From contig NZ_QLTT01000014.1 of NCBI RefSeq assembly GCF_003269295.1, positions 100,010-164,009 of the forward strand: a DNA stretch of 64,000 bases, read 5' to 3'. Made by a program: the position numbers and the translations under genes. Under the pieces are notes generated by a model. That model was not told where the DNA came from. It did no database searches and saw only the letters and a list, made by a program, of their open reading frames with translations. The DNA comes from Lentzea atacamensis (GTDB taxonomy: Bacteria > Actinomycetota > Actinomycetes > Mycobacteriales > Pseudonocardiaceae). Positions 7,990 to 15,331 of the stretch are shown here, piece by piece. Numbering within the stretch: the first letter of the stretch is position 1; the number at the start of each line of letters is the position of its first letter.

Positions 7990-8102
7990 ACCCCGTCCAC
8001 TCGTGCGCCATCGGTTGTCCACACACCCCAGCTCGGTGTGTGAACAGCCGTAACCGCGCTGAGCAGCGATGTCGTTGTCGAACCTTGGCCGAGAGGGTTG
8101 TC

Positions 8103-8516
8103 ATGAGCAAGCAGCACAAGAACGTGGTGTGTCTGGCGCAGCGCCGCGCGGCGGCCGACGCCAAGACCGACGCGCGTGCGCGCTACGAGCGCTGGTCGGC
8201 GACGATCGACCTGTGGCGCCAGGGCTACCTCCGCACCACGCGCGAACGTGCCCGCCTCGGCGACGCGACGGTGGCCCCGCAGTACTGGCACTTCCTGCCG
8301 CAGAACGTGCGCACCCACCTGGAACGCTCGGGCCAGTTGGAGGAGGAGGTGCCCGGCTTGAGCATGTCGGAGTGGCTGGCCTGGGACCGCCGGTACAGGG
8401 CCGATGTCACCGCCTCGGGCGTCTACGAACAGAACATTCGTCGCACGCTGCGCTCGATGCGGCTGGCCCGGCAGACCAACGGCGGCGGCCATGGTGCTGT
8501 GGCGGCAGCAGCCTGA
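8103..8516 (+). CDS. hypothetical protein, 137 aa, N-terminal paralogue of the gene at 8717
   Basis: ATG at 8103 follows GAGAGGGTTGTC. The first 30 residues (MSKQHKNVVCLAQRRAAA and the following basic helix) match the start of the gene at 8717 almost residue for residue. The rest diverges here into helices with QYWHFLPQNVRTHLERSG and SMSEWLAWDRRYRAD. The protein is basic, soluble and could bind nucleic acid; that is inference. The shared leader suggests duplication followed by exchange of the C-terminal part. Confidence 0.7.
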   Translation: MSKQHKNVVCLAQRRAAADAKTDARARYERWSATIDLWRQGYLRTTRERARLGDATVAPQYWHFLPQNVRTHLERSGQLEEEVPGLSMSEWLAWDRRYRADVTASGVYEQNIRRTLRSMRLARQTNGGGHGAVAAAA

Positions 8517-8716
8517 TCGGGCAAGCAGCCGGTCGCACCACGCACTTCTGCCCAGTGGAGCTCACGCTGTCCGACCGCGCGCCTGCCCGCGTCGACTCGG
8601 TCGCAGCACCTGCGAGCTCGTCCTCACCCACATCCCCGGGTTGTCCGCACGACTCGGACAACCGGCATCGAGTTGCGCATCGCGTAGTCCTTCCGCGCCC
8701 TTGGAGAGGTTGTCCC

Positions 8717-9037
8717 ATGAACAAGCGGCACAACAACGTCGTGAGCCTGGCGCAGCGCCGCGCGGCCGCCGGGGTCAAGCACGCCGCCCGGTCACGTTAC
8801 GAGCGCCTGGCGGCGAACTTCGACCGTCACGGCCCAGACGCGTTGCGTACCAAGGTGGAACGGCCGGGGACGGAGCGGCACAGCATCGTCCTGCAGGAGC
8901 TCGACGGCAAGTTCGTCGCGTCGTGCGCGTGCGGCGAGTGGCGAAGCAAGCCGATGGGCGCGCCCTACGCCAAGGGCGCCCACACGCGGCACGTCAAAGC
9001 GGCCATGCAGACCGGGGCTGTCACGCCAGCCGCCTGA
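8717..9037 (+). CDS. hypothetical protein, 106 aa, N-terminal paralogue of the gene at 8103
   Basis: ATG at 8717 follows GGAGAGGTTGTCCC, which resembles the RBS region of the 8103 gene. Residues 1-30 (MNKRHNNVVSLAQRRAAA and onward) repeat the leader of that gene. The second half differs. It reads SIVLQELDGKFVASCACGEW, then a His-rich end (KGAHTRHVKAAMQ), giving a C-x-C plus H-x2-H set that could hold zinc. It is basic and small, and its role is unknown. Confidence 0.7.
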   Translation: MNKRHNNVVSLAQRRAAAGVKHAARSRYERLAANFDRHGPDALRTKVERPGTERHSIVLQELDGKFVASCACGEWRSKPMGAPYAKGAHTRHVKAAMQTGAVTPAA

Positions 9038-9394
9038 GCCGCCCACGTCACTGCCCCACCGTGGATCGGTTGGGCACCGCGAACACCCGCAGGACCGGCA
9101 GTCGAAGCCCTGAGGGCGAGGCGAGCCGACGCCCTGGCCGAGGCGCTCCCCGGTCCTGCGGGCCCTTCACCGCCTCCACCTACCTGCCGCTGCGCGGAGG
9201 CGTCGAGTCTTCCTGGCTGAGCTGAGGCGCGCGTCGCCACCACCCGACGCTGCTGCCCGCTCATCCCTCGGCCGGGCACCCGCCTACCCCCATCGGGTCC
9301 GCCCGGCCGAGGGCGACTTCTCGACGTCGGGCTCGATACCGAGCCCCCGGGCCGCGACCGGCAAGCCGCCGCCCGTCTGCAGAAAGGTTCCGTC
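9038..9394. other. 357-bp intergenic region with repeats
   Basis: No gene is supported. It contains a 13-bp long-range inverted repeat (cccgcaggaccgg near 9086, complement near 9150), the second copy of the gagctgaggcgcg block (9219-9231), and the hairpin at 9265-9313. Confidence 0.5.
9265..9313. repeat. inverted repeat upstream of the 9395 gene
   Basis: 13-bp perfect arms at 9265-9277 and 9301-9313 (ccctcggccgggc and complement). It is placed like the hairpin at 7943-7989 and shares flanking sequence with it. Confidence 0.7.
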
Positions 9395-9808
9395 GTGCCT
9401 GTTGGCACCTACGCCCCTGGAACGGACCACTTCGATCTCGCCGTGGACTACGGCGGTCTGACCTACAGCATGTTCTTCGGCACCGACACGAACCACACGC
9501 CGTTGCCCACCGAGCCGCCGCCCAAGGGCACCGTGTGCCTGTGCCCGTCGTGCCAGAGCGAAGGCTGGTACGCGCAGTCCCCGGTGTGCAGGTTCTGGCG
9601 GGCACACTGCGAGGACTGCGACGGCACCCGGTCCTCTCGGGAGTTCGACCGCGGCCGCCCGGCCCGCACGGTGGCCTGCCAGCGCTGCGCCGAGGAGTGG
9701 ACCGCGGCGGTGAACGAGTTCCGCCGTGTGCTGCGCAACCCGGCAGCGGCCGCGCGGCAGTTGCGCGCGCAGGCCCTCACCCACCGGGCGCTGGCGGTGA
9801 CCAGGTGA
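9395..9808 (+). CDS. zinc-ribbon-like hypothetical protein, 137 aa
   Basis: GTG at 9395 follows GCAGAAAGGTTCCGTC. Eight cysteines fall in pairs typical of zinc ribbons: C50-x2-C53, C65, C72-x2-C75 and C95-x2-C98, with His71 nearby. The last 35 residues form an Ala/Arg-rich helix. Zinc ribbons of this layout often bind nucleic acid or a protein partner. The family is not recognised. It ends 95 bp before the next plus-strand gene. Confidence 0.7.
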   Translation: MPVGTYAPGTDHFDLAVDYGGLTYSMFFGTDTNHTPLPTEPPPKGTVCLCPSCQSEGWYAQSPVCRFWRAHCEDCDGTRSSREFDRGRPARTVACQRCAEEWTAAVNEFRRVLRNPAAAARQLRAQALTHRALAVTR

Positions 9809-9903
9809 GCCGGTCCGAACTGCGCGCACGACAGCCGTCCAGACATCCCCAGAGTTCCGGTTTCCGCCGTTCGCGCAGGCCAGGTGTCCTACCCTTCGAC
9901 GAC

Positions 9904-10311
9904 ATGAGGTTCTCCTCGTTCGTCGCCTTCCTCCGGTTCATCGGCGCCTTCGGCGCCGGCGCCTACTTCGGTGCCGCAGCCGCGGGACTGGTCGCCGTGG
10001 TGACCGGCAGGGTGTTCGCGCCCGGCAGCACGTGGGTGGCCGCGCTCCCGTTCCTGGTCATTCTCGGCGCAGTGCTCACCGCTGGGGCTGCCTGGCTCAC
10101 GCGGTTGTGGCTGCTGCCCAAGCTCCGGCGTCGGCGGAAGCGCTGGGGTGCCGCGGCCGGGGTCGTTCTCACGCCGCTGGCCGTCGCGTTCGGGGAGCTG
10201 GGCGACCTGGCGCCGCTCGGCGTGGTGCTCGTGCTGATCGGTGCGGTGACCACGGCCGTGTTGTGGGTGCGCTGGTTCCGTGCCCGGCTGTACGCCGCAG
10301 CTGCTCGCTGA
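9904..10311 (+). CDS. polytopic membrane protein, about four helices, 135 aa
   Basis: Four hydrophobic stretches are visible (about residues 10-34, 45-68, 82-100 and 104-123), with basic loops (KLRRRRKRW) that should face the cytoplasm. No RBS precedes the ATG. A TACCCT hexamer at 9890-9895 ends eight bases before it, so the message may be leaderless. It ends at a strong bidirectional terminator shared with the convergent gene at 10388-10933. No transport family is recognised. Confidence 0.7.
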   Translation: MRFSSFVAFLRFIGAFGAGAYFGAAAAGLVAVVTGRVFAPGSTWVAALPFLVILGAVLTAGAAWLTRLWLLPKLRRRRKRWGAAAGVVLTPLAVAFGELGDLAPLGVVLVLIGAVTTAVLWVRWFRARLYAAAAR

Positions 10312-10342
10312 CCCGGCGCGGTGCGGATCCCCTCTGCAGCTA

Positions 10343-10379
10343 CACCACGGGGCGGACCGATCCGGTCCGCCCCGTGGTG
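10343..10379. terminator. bidirectional terminator between convergent genes
   Basis: Perfect 16-bp arms (10343-10358 and 10364-10379) around a five-base loop lie between the stops of two convergent genes. Confidence 0.9.
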
Positions 10380-10387
10380 CAGGTGCG

Positions 10388-10933
10388 TTATGCGCTGAAC
10401 GCGTCGGCCGCTGCGCCGTCGTCTCGCGCCGTGGCCTCAGATCGGCCGTCAGCAGCACCTGGCGTGCTCTTCGTGCTGGTCTCCTGCGGCTGTGCGGCCT
10501 CGGCGCCGTCGGTGGTGGCCGGTGTTTGTTGTGCGGGCTGGTCCTCGGCCGCGGCTTTCCGTCCGATCGTGATCAGGTGCCGCGCTCGTCTCTCTGGCAC
10601 GCCCAGCAGTTCGGCGACCTGCTCGACCGTCCGGTCCGACTCGTGGATGGCCAGCGCCGCCCGGCCCTTCACCACGTCCTGCACCGCCGAGTCCCGCTGG
10701 AACTGCTCGTGCAGCGCCGCGATGGCACGCTCGTGCGGCGCGATCCTCCGATCGCGCTCCGCCTCCGCCGCGGTGATCCGATCGTCCGCCTCGACGAACA
10801 TCGCCAACGCCTCGTCGACGCGCTCCTCCTTGAGCCGCTGCTCGGCCAGCTGTGCGCTGTTGCGCTTGCGCAACTCCTCAAGCCTGCGGCTGACGCGGGT
10901 CGACCGGCGTACGCGCTGTTTCGGCTCGGCCAT
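10388..10933 (-). CDS. coiled-coil/HTH-like hypothetical protein, 181 aa
   Basis: I start at the ATG at 10933, which has GGGGGAGG upstream. An extension to 11092 lacks an RBS. Residues 1-90 are basic then strongly heptad-like (EELRKRNSAQLAEQRLKEER onward), predicting a coiled coil. Residues about 103-130 (DRTVEQVAELLGVPERRARH) look like a helix-turn-helix. The last 50 residues are Gln/Ala/Thr rich and disordered. A DNA-binding or partition-like role is possible but not shown. Confidence 0.65.
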   Translation of the reverse strand: MAEPKQRVRRSTRVSRRLEELRKRNSAQLAEQRLKEERVDEALAMFVEADDRITAAEAERDRRIAPHERAIAALHEQFQRDSAVQDVVKGRAALAIHESDRTVEQVAELLGVPERRARHLITIGRKAAAEDQPAQQTPATTDGAEAAQPQETSTKSTPGAADGRSEATARDDGAAADAFSA

Positions 10934-11091
10934 GCTGTCCTGCCTCCCCCGGTGGCCTGTGCGTCCGTTGCTCCCCTGCTCGGCGACGTTACGCAGAGGA
11001 CCGCGGATCTGGCCTTCGCTGGCGGCAAGAACGTGCAAAAGACGGCCGAGGGCGGGGCTCGTTCCGCAGGCGCGCCGTGGCCGAGAACGCA

Positions 11092-11127
11092 AAAGGCGTG
11101 TCCGGCCCGAGGGCTAGACACGCCTTT
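11092..11127. repeat. 11-bp-armed hairpin
   Basis: aaaggcgtgtc at 11092-11102 pairs with its complement at 11117-11127. It resembles a terminator but sits upstream of both flanking genes. Confidence 0.65.
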
Positions 11128-11352
11128 GTGTGCCGACCGCACAAGCCCCGAGGGGCCTACCGCCGCTCGCGCAGCGGCTCCGCCAAGAATGCGATGACAC
11201 GGGTGCCGGCGCGATGGGATCACTAGGAAACCCGACCGGCGTCCACAGTGTAGCGGCTCACGCGTCCGGGCGGCACCGCCGCTGAGGGGACAGGCGCGGC
11301 GCTCCGGAGGCCGGGCTCGCGTGCCTCGGGGACGCCGGAGCCTGCCGCACCA

Positions 11353-11395
11353 GTGGTGTGGGTGTCCAGCAAACCGCGCTGGACACCCACACCAC
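11353..11395. repeat. perfect 18-bp inverted repeat with 7-base loop
   Basis: gtggtgtgggtgtccagc at 11353-11370 and its exact complement at 11378-11395 flank the loop AAACCGC. It lies 87 bp before the RBS of the next gene. Confidence 0.85.
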
Positions 11396-11481
11396 CGCCG
11401 CGGCACCTGCGCTGCGCCCCCGGACCACGGGGGCACCGGGCCCGCCGGGTCCGGCCGCGCCACGCCAGGAGGGCACTGGCC

Positions 11482-12759
11482 ATGCAGTCCCCGTTCGCTT
11501 CCACCCGCACCGCGGATTCCCCGCGCATCGAGGTCGACTACAGCCGCCGCCACGTCAAGTGGGGCCTGACCGGAGGCGACGTCTCCAACCGCTGGTTCGC
11601 GCGCACCGTGCCCTGGTTCGACCAGATCGGCGTGCTCGACTACGCCAGCAGCAACTACCCGGCCCCGCAGCGACCTACGGCGAAGACCAGCGGCCCATTC
11701 CCGGTCTACGGTGATCCGCTGATCGTGCGGCCCGACCTCGCCAGCGTCTTCTGGCGCGCGGGCAGCGTGCTGTGCGCCGCGCCGATCCGGCGTGGCCGCG
11801 TCGACTTCGACGACGCCACCCCGGTCTGGTGGCCGCGGGCTGGTGCCGACCACGACGAGCTCACCGTCATCGAGCACAACCTCGCCCAGTGCAGCGCGCT
11901 GCCCACGGTGGACCCGCCGCTGCACGTCGTGCAGGTCGACCGGTCCGGACGGTTGTCGCTGTCGTTCCTGCTCGCCGACGCCGACGGCAGTCCTGTCATC
12001 GGGCCGACCCCGCGCCACTACCAGCCGTGGATCAACCCCGAACGGCTGGAGGCCGCCGCCGAGCGCGGCGTGGCCGGTTTCGCGGCGATGTGGGAGGCCC
12101 GGCTCGGGGAGCCCAGCGAGGACGGCATCTGGCGGTTCGTCCCGCCCGCCGAGGTGCTCGACACCTTGACCGGTCTCGGGTTCACCGTCACCGGCGCGGC
12201 CGCCGAGCAGCCGGGCCTGGTCGCGGCGTTCGACGCCGCCCGAGGCAGCCAGTGGGCGACGGGCTGGTACGGCGGCACGCGCCTGCTCAGCCTGGCCCGC
12301 TTCGAACGCGGACGCTATGGCCGCGACGGGCAGTACGACGTGCACGAGCCCGGCTACCGACGCATCGCCGCCGACGAGGACGACGGCTGGTACGGCATGC
12401 TCGCTCGCGGCGACGTCGAGACCCTGCCACCCGCCCGGCAGGTCCGCATGGTGTCCGCCTTCCGGTCGGTGACGGTGCCCGCCGGCACCGTCGCGCTGCA
12501 CGAGCCCGTGCTGATCAGCGGTCCGCTGCCCGTGCTCGACCACGAGGTGAACTGGTCGGCCAGCTGCCGCCGGTGCGGTGTACCGCTGAGCTCCGGGGAA
12601 GTCGGGGAGTTCGAGTTCACCCCGTACGTCCACGAGCTGAGCGCCTTCCTGCACCATCGCGGCCCGGAAGCGCTGTGGTGCCCGGCGCACCCGTCGACGG
12701 ACCGCCGCAGGCCTCACGCTCCGGTCTGCCAGCCCGTCGAACGCCGCCGCCATCGGTAA
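11482..12759 (+). CDS. hypothetical protein with a C-terminal Cys/His cluster, 425 aa
   Basis: ATG at 11482 follows AGGAGGGCACTGGC. An upstream open stretch crosses the 18-bp hairpin and is not used. The product is soluble, acidic and Trp rich. Residues 335-350 hold several aromatic-acidic blocks (EDDGWYGML). The C-terminus has CRRCGVPL and later ALWCPAHP, a C-x2-C plus C-x2-H arrangement that could bind zinc. I do not recognise the fold. It is the largest orphan in the maintenance block, and a terminator follows it. Confidence 0.75.
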   Translation: MQSPFASTRTADSPRIEVDYSRRHVKWGLTGGDVSNRWFARTVPWFDQIGVLDYASSNYPAPQRPTAKTSGPFPVYGDPLIVRPDLASVFWRAGSVLCAAPIRRGRVDFDDATPVWWPRAGADHDELTVIEHNLAQCSALPTVDPPLHVVQVDRSGRLSLSFLLADADGSPVIGPTPRHYQPWINPERLEAAAERGVAGFAAMWEARLGEPSEDGIWRFVPPAEVLDTLTGLGFTVTGAAAEQPGLVAAFDAARGSQWATGWYGGTRLLSLARFERGRYGRDGQYDVHEPGYRRIAADEDDGWYGMLARGDVETLPPARQVRMVSAFRSVTVPAGTVALHEPVLISGPLPVLDHEVNWSASCRRCGVPLSSGEVGEFEFTPYVHELSAFLHHRGPEALWCPAHPSTDRRRPHAPVCQPVERRRHR

Positions 12760-12793
12760 GCCGAAGGGCCTGAAAGTCCACGCAGACCGTGCA

Positions 12794-12830
12794 CCGCGGC
12801 CGCCTGGTCCCCCACTCCAGGCGGCCGCGG
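12794..12830 (+). terminator. hairpin terminator
   Basis: 14-bp perfect arms (12794-12807 and 12817-12830, ccgcggccgcctgg and complement), 34 bp after the preceding stop codon. Confidence 0.7.
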
Positions 12831-12935
12831 GCACACCCGATCACGAGCGGCCCGGCAAGGCGCGTGGCCGGCGGCCCCTGACGCGGGACAACGCCGTCCC
12901 GGCCGGCGCCCGGCGCGTCACCTTGAACAGGTGGA

Positions 12936-13350
12936 GTGGTCACCAGGGCCCCCCTGACCTCGATCGTCTTATGTCGTGCCAGCCGCATCAAGGCACCCAA
13001 AAAAGTTTTTGCCTCCGCTCGCTTCGCTCCCTCCGCCAAAATCTTTTTCGGGGCCCACCTTGACCCGTCTGTCACAACACAAGAGATGGCAGGGACAGGG
13101 GGAACGGAGAGGAAAGGGCAGCAAAGAGTTAAGCATAAAGGGGCTTTCGTTGTGCCCTCGCGTTTTCCGCGTGCACAAAAGCGCAGGTCAAGGCCTTATC
13201 ACCGTTGGAAACATTTCGGTAAATAGATGGTCGGATGCAGCTTCAAAGCTTGCAAATGGGCCATTTCGTCGATAAGATCGTCTTGCAAGAAAGAAACACC
13301 GGGAACGCCAAGCCTGGTGAAGCGAGAAAATCACTAGTGGGGTAAATTCA
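12936..13350 (+). promoter_or_regulatory. low-GC regulatory stretch upstream of the 13351 gene
   Basis: Base composition drops to roughly 45-50% G+C over about 300 bp in an otherwise about 70% context. An imperfect A/T-flanked repeat lies near 13000-13050, and AT-rich blocks run from 13190 to 13350. No gene is supported. Such a dip next to transfer genes fits a promoter cluster, a replication origin or an origin of transfer; the sequence alone does not decide. Confidence 0.55.
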
Positions 13351-14541
13351 ATGTCTGCTATCGCTTCCGTGCCGGAAATCCTTGAGGACCTGGCCAAGCT
13401 GGTCAGCGCGGGAGAGATTCCCGCCGCCCGCAAGCTGGGTAGGACGCTGATCAAGACCGCCGACATCAACCACCTGTGGCTCATCCGCCGCGTGGCGGAC
13501 GTGCTGGAGGAGAAGCGTCCGCGTACCGCCGTCGCGTTCCTCCGCCAGATGTGGCAGGAGACCCCCGACCCGATCGCACGGGCGATCATCACGGCGTGCG
13601 TGCCCAAGGACGGCGAAACGCGCCACCGCCCCGAGCCCACCCGCCGCCGCAACGACTACCAGCCCCCGCAGCCCGTCACCCGCAGGCGTGACGCGATGGC
13701 CAAGCGCGCCCGCAGCCGCCAGCAGCAGGCCGACGCCGCCGACTTTGCCCGCTACCGCGACGACAGCGCCGGGGTAGCCGACGGCGAACAGCTCATGGAC
13801 CGTGACGACCGCCGCAAGGCCGAAGAGGTCTACGCGTCCGGCATCGACTACGACCGTGCCGCCCTCTACCGGACCGGCCTGGAGTTCCGGTGTCTGACGT
13901 GCAACATCGAGCGCGACAAGTACGACCTTGACGCCGACCGGATGAAGGCCGGACACGGTGACGACGGACTGTGCCAGGAATGCAGGGAGAAGGGATGCAC
14001 CGGCATCCCCGAGCTTCCCGCCGGACACAGCGCGGCTGACGCCGTCTACGCGCGTTGCTCGTTCATCTGGGAACGCGCCGTGACCCCCTCCGCCGCCCGG
14101 GTGTTCCTGCAAGGCGAGTGGAAGCGCGCCGTCACGCCCGCCGTGCGCGCCGCCATCGCGGACTACGCACGTGCCCACCTTCCCCAGGAGACGCCCGCCG
14201 AGGCTCCCGCCGCGTTGGGTGAGTGCGCAGGCTGCCCAGCGCAGCGTGAACCCAAGGACGTGCGTCACGTGGCCGTTGATGACGGACTGTGCGCCGAGTG
14301 CCGCGCGTGTCTGGCCGAACTCGAAGCCGAGGAAGCAGCCGCGAAGGACAACGCCGACGCGACCGCCCACCAGACCGACGAGCAGGCCGAGACCGCGCGC
14401 CCCGAGTACCGCCAGCACCGCGCCCCGTCCAAGCGCGCGGCCAAGCGCGCGAAGGGACGCCGCGCCGCCGAGCTGGAGGCCCGCAAGAAGGCCACCAAGG
14501 CCCAGCGCGACGCCGCGCGCGCCGCCAAGCGCAGCCGCTGA
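13351..14541 (+). CDS. zinc-ribbon, basic-tailed hypothetical protein, 396 aa
   Basis: ATG at 13351 follows GTGGGGTAAATTCA. Residues 1-85 are helical (EILEDLAKLVSAGEIPAARK, then a Leu/Val/Arg-rich stretch) and resemble a repeat-like helical bundle. A basic linker follows. Two C-x2-C pairs at 181/184 and 208/211, and another set near 291-316, look like two zinc ribbons. The last 60 residues are Lys/Ala/Arg rich and should bind nucleic acid. It sits upstream of the relaxase and directly after a low-GC stretch, so a role in transfer initiation is conceivable. No family is recognised. Confidence 0.75.
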   Translation: MSAIASVPEILEDLAKLVSAGEIPAARKLGRTLIKTADINHLWLIRRVADVLEEKRPRTAVAFLRQMWQETPDPIARAIITACVPKDGETRHRPEPTRRRNDYQPPQPVTRRRDAMAKRARSRQQQADAADFARYRDDSAGVADGEQLMDRDDRRKAEEVYASGIDYDRAALYRTGLEFRCLTCNIERDKYDLDADRMKAGHGDDGLCQECREKGCTGIPELPAGHSAADAVYARCSFIWERAVTPSAARVFLQGEWKRAVTPAVRAAIADYARAHLPQETPAEAPAALGECAGCPAQREPKDVRHVAVDDGLCAECRACLAELEAEEAAAKDNADATAHQTDEQAETARPEYRQHRAPSKRAAKRAKGRRAAELEARKKATKAQRDAARAAKRSR

Positions 14542-14555
14542 CCGGCAACCCGCCG

Positions 14556-14585
14556 CCGTGGTCCGGCCGCCGCGCCGGACCACGG
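14556..14585 (+). terminator. 12-bp-armed hairpin between coupled small genes
   Basis: ccgtggtccggc at 14556-14567 pairs with its complement at 14574-14585, just after the stop of the 396-residue protein. Confidence 0.65.
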
Positions 14586-14619
14586 CCCCCGTCCTCACTC
14601 TTGAGCAGGAGCAGCAAGC

Positions 14620-14862
14620 ATGAGCAACGTCAAGAATTCCGTTACCGGTTCTGTCGTCACCGGTGCGGTTGTCCAGGCGGAAACCGTCACCAGTGACGTG
14701 TTTGTCACCGCCCCTCCCACCCACTCCCACGCCGCCGAGGCAGACACCGAGGGAACCGGGGGTGTGCCCGCTACCGATCTCGTGTTGCAGATCGGCGGCC
14801 AGACCTTCACGTACCGCAACGGCGTTCTCGTCACGCCGGAGCATGGGAGCGACCAGCGATGA
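14620..14862 (+). CDS. small hypothetical protein, 80 aa
   Basis: ATG at 14620 has GAGCAGGAGCAGCAAGC upstream. The N-terminal half is Val/Thr rich and beta-prone without charge. The C-terminal half ends in a compact strand-like motif (LVLQIGGQTFTYRNGVLV). No membrane helix is evident. The stop overlaps the next start (ATGA). Unknown function. Confidence 0.65.
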   Translation: MSNVKNSVTGSVVTGAVVQAETVTSDVFVTAPPTHSHAAEADTEGTGGVPATDLVLQIGGQTFTYRNGVLVTPEHGSDQR

Positions 14863-15029
14863 GCACCCGCCCCAGCACCGGCCGCCGCCCGCGCCCGAGC
14901 TTTGAGGAAACGCTCATGTTCGACATGCGTCGTGACCTCTCCCCCACGGCACGCCGTCTCAGGCTCGCCAAGGTTGGCGCCCGCCGCCGTGACCGCCGCG
15001 CCGCCCGCCAGCGCGGATGGGGCGAATAG
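14859..15029 (+). CDS. very small Arg-rich protein, 56 aa
   Basis: ATG at 14859 overlaps the previous stop by four bases. The product has about 17 arginines in 56 residues and one amphipathic helix (SFEETLMFDMRRDLSPTARR). It is probably nucleic-acid binding or a partner of a larger protein. A textbook terminator starts 17 bp after its stop. Confidence 0.6.
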   Translation: MSTRPSTGRRPRPSFEETLMFDMRRDLSPTARRLRLAKVGARRRDRRAARQRGWGE

Positions 15030-15045
15030 CCCCGCGCCCGATCCG

Positions 15046-15083
15046 CGAAAAGCCCCCCCCCGGTCCCGCCGGGGGGCTTTTCG
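15046..15083 (+). terminator. strong rho-independent terminator
   Basis: cgaaaagcccccc at 15046-15058 pairs with ggggggcttttcg at 15071-15083. It closes the small-gene operon before the relaxase gene. Confidence 0.9.
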
Positions 15084-15331
15084 TGCGCGCGGCCGCCGCA
15101 CCCCAACCATCCCGCCCGCGCCGCACCCGCCGCCCCGCTCACCTTCCGGCCCCGCGCCGTCCGGCCCGCCCAGCCTGCCGCCCCTCACCCTGCCAGCCGT
15201 CCCCGCCGGCACACAGCACCTCTTGCACTCTGAGTGCGCCACGGTTCTGAATCGTTTCCGTAAGCGCGTTTTGCACACCTTTCGCGCTCTCGCTGGACGC
15301 TCGCTGGCGAAGCCGATTGGGCTGACTGGTT
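15084..15331 (+). promoter_or_regulatory. leader of the relaxase gene, candidate origin of transfer
   Basis: About 250 bp between a terminator and the relaxase start. It has a small palindrome (gcactc-t-gagtgc at 15225-15237), a direct repeat (cgctcgctgg-like units near 15290-15310) and a local fall in GC content. MobF relaxases usually act on an origin close to their gene, so this is a reasonable place to look. I cannot identify a nick site. Confidence 0.4.

Larger units (their letters stand above)
10934..11481. other. 548-bp divergent intergenic region
   Basis: It separates the starts of a minus-strand and a plus-strand gene. Two hairpins are present, at 11092-11127 and 11353-11395. No gene in either strand has codon bias or an RBS that convinces me. 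Confidence 0.5.

Noticed and set aside
10669..12834. Long minus-strand open frame covering two plus-strand genes
   Set aside because: It has no RBS or recognisable domain and is opposite genes with strong codon bias and starts.
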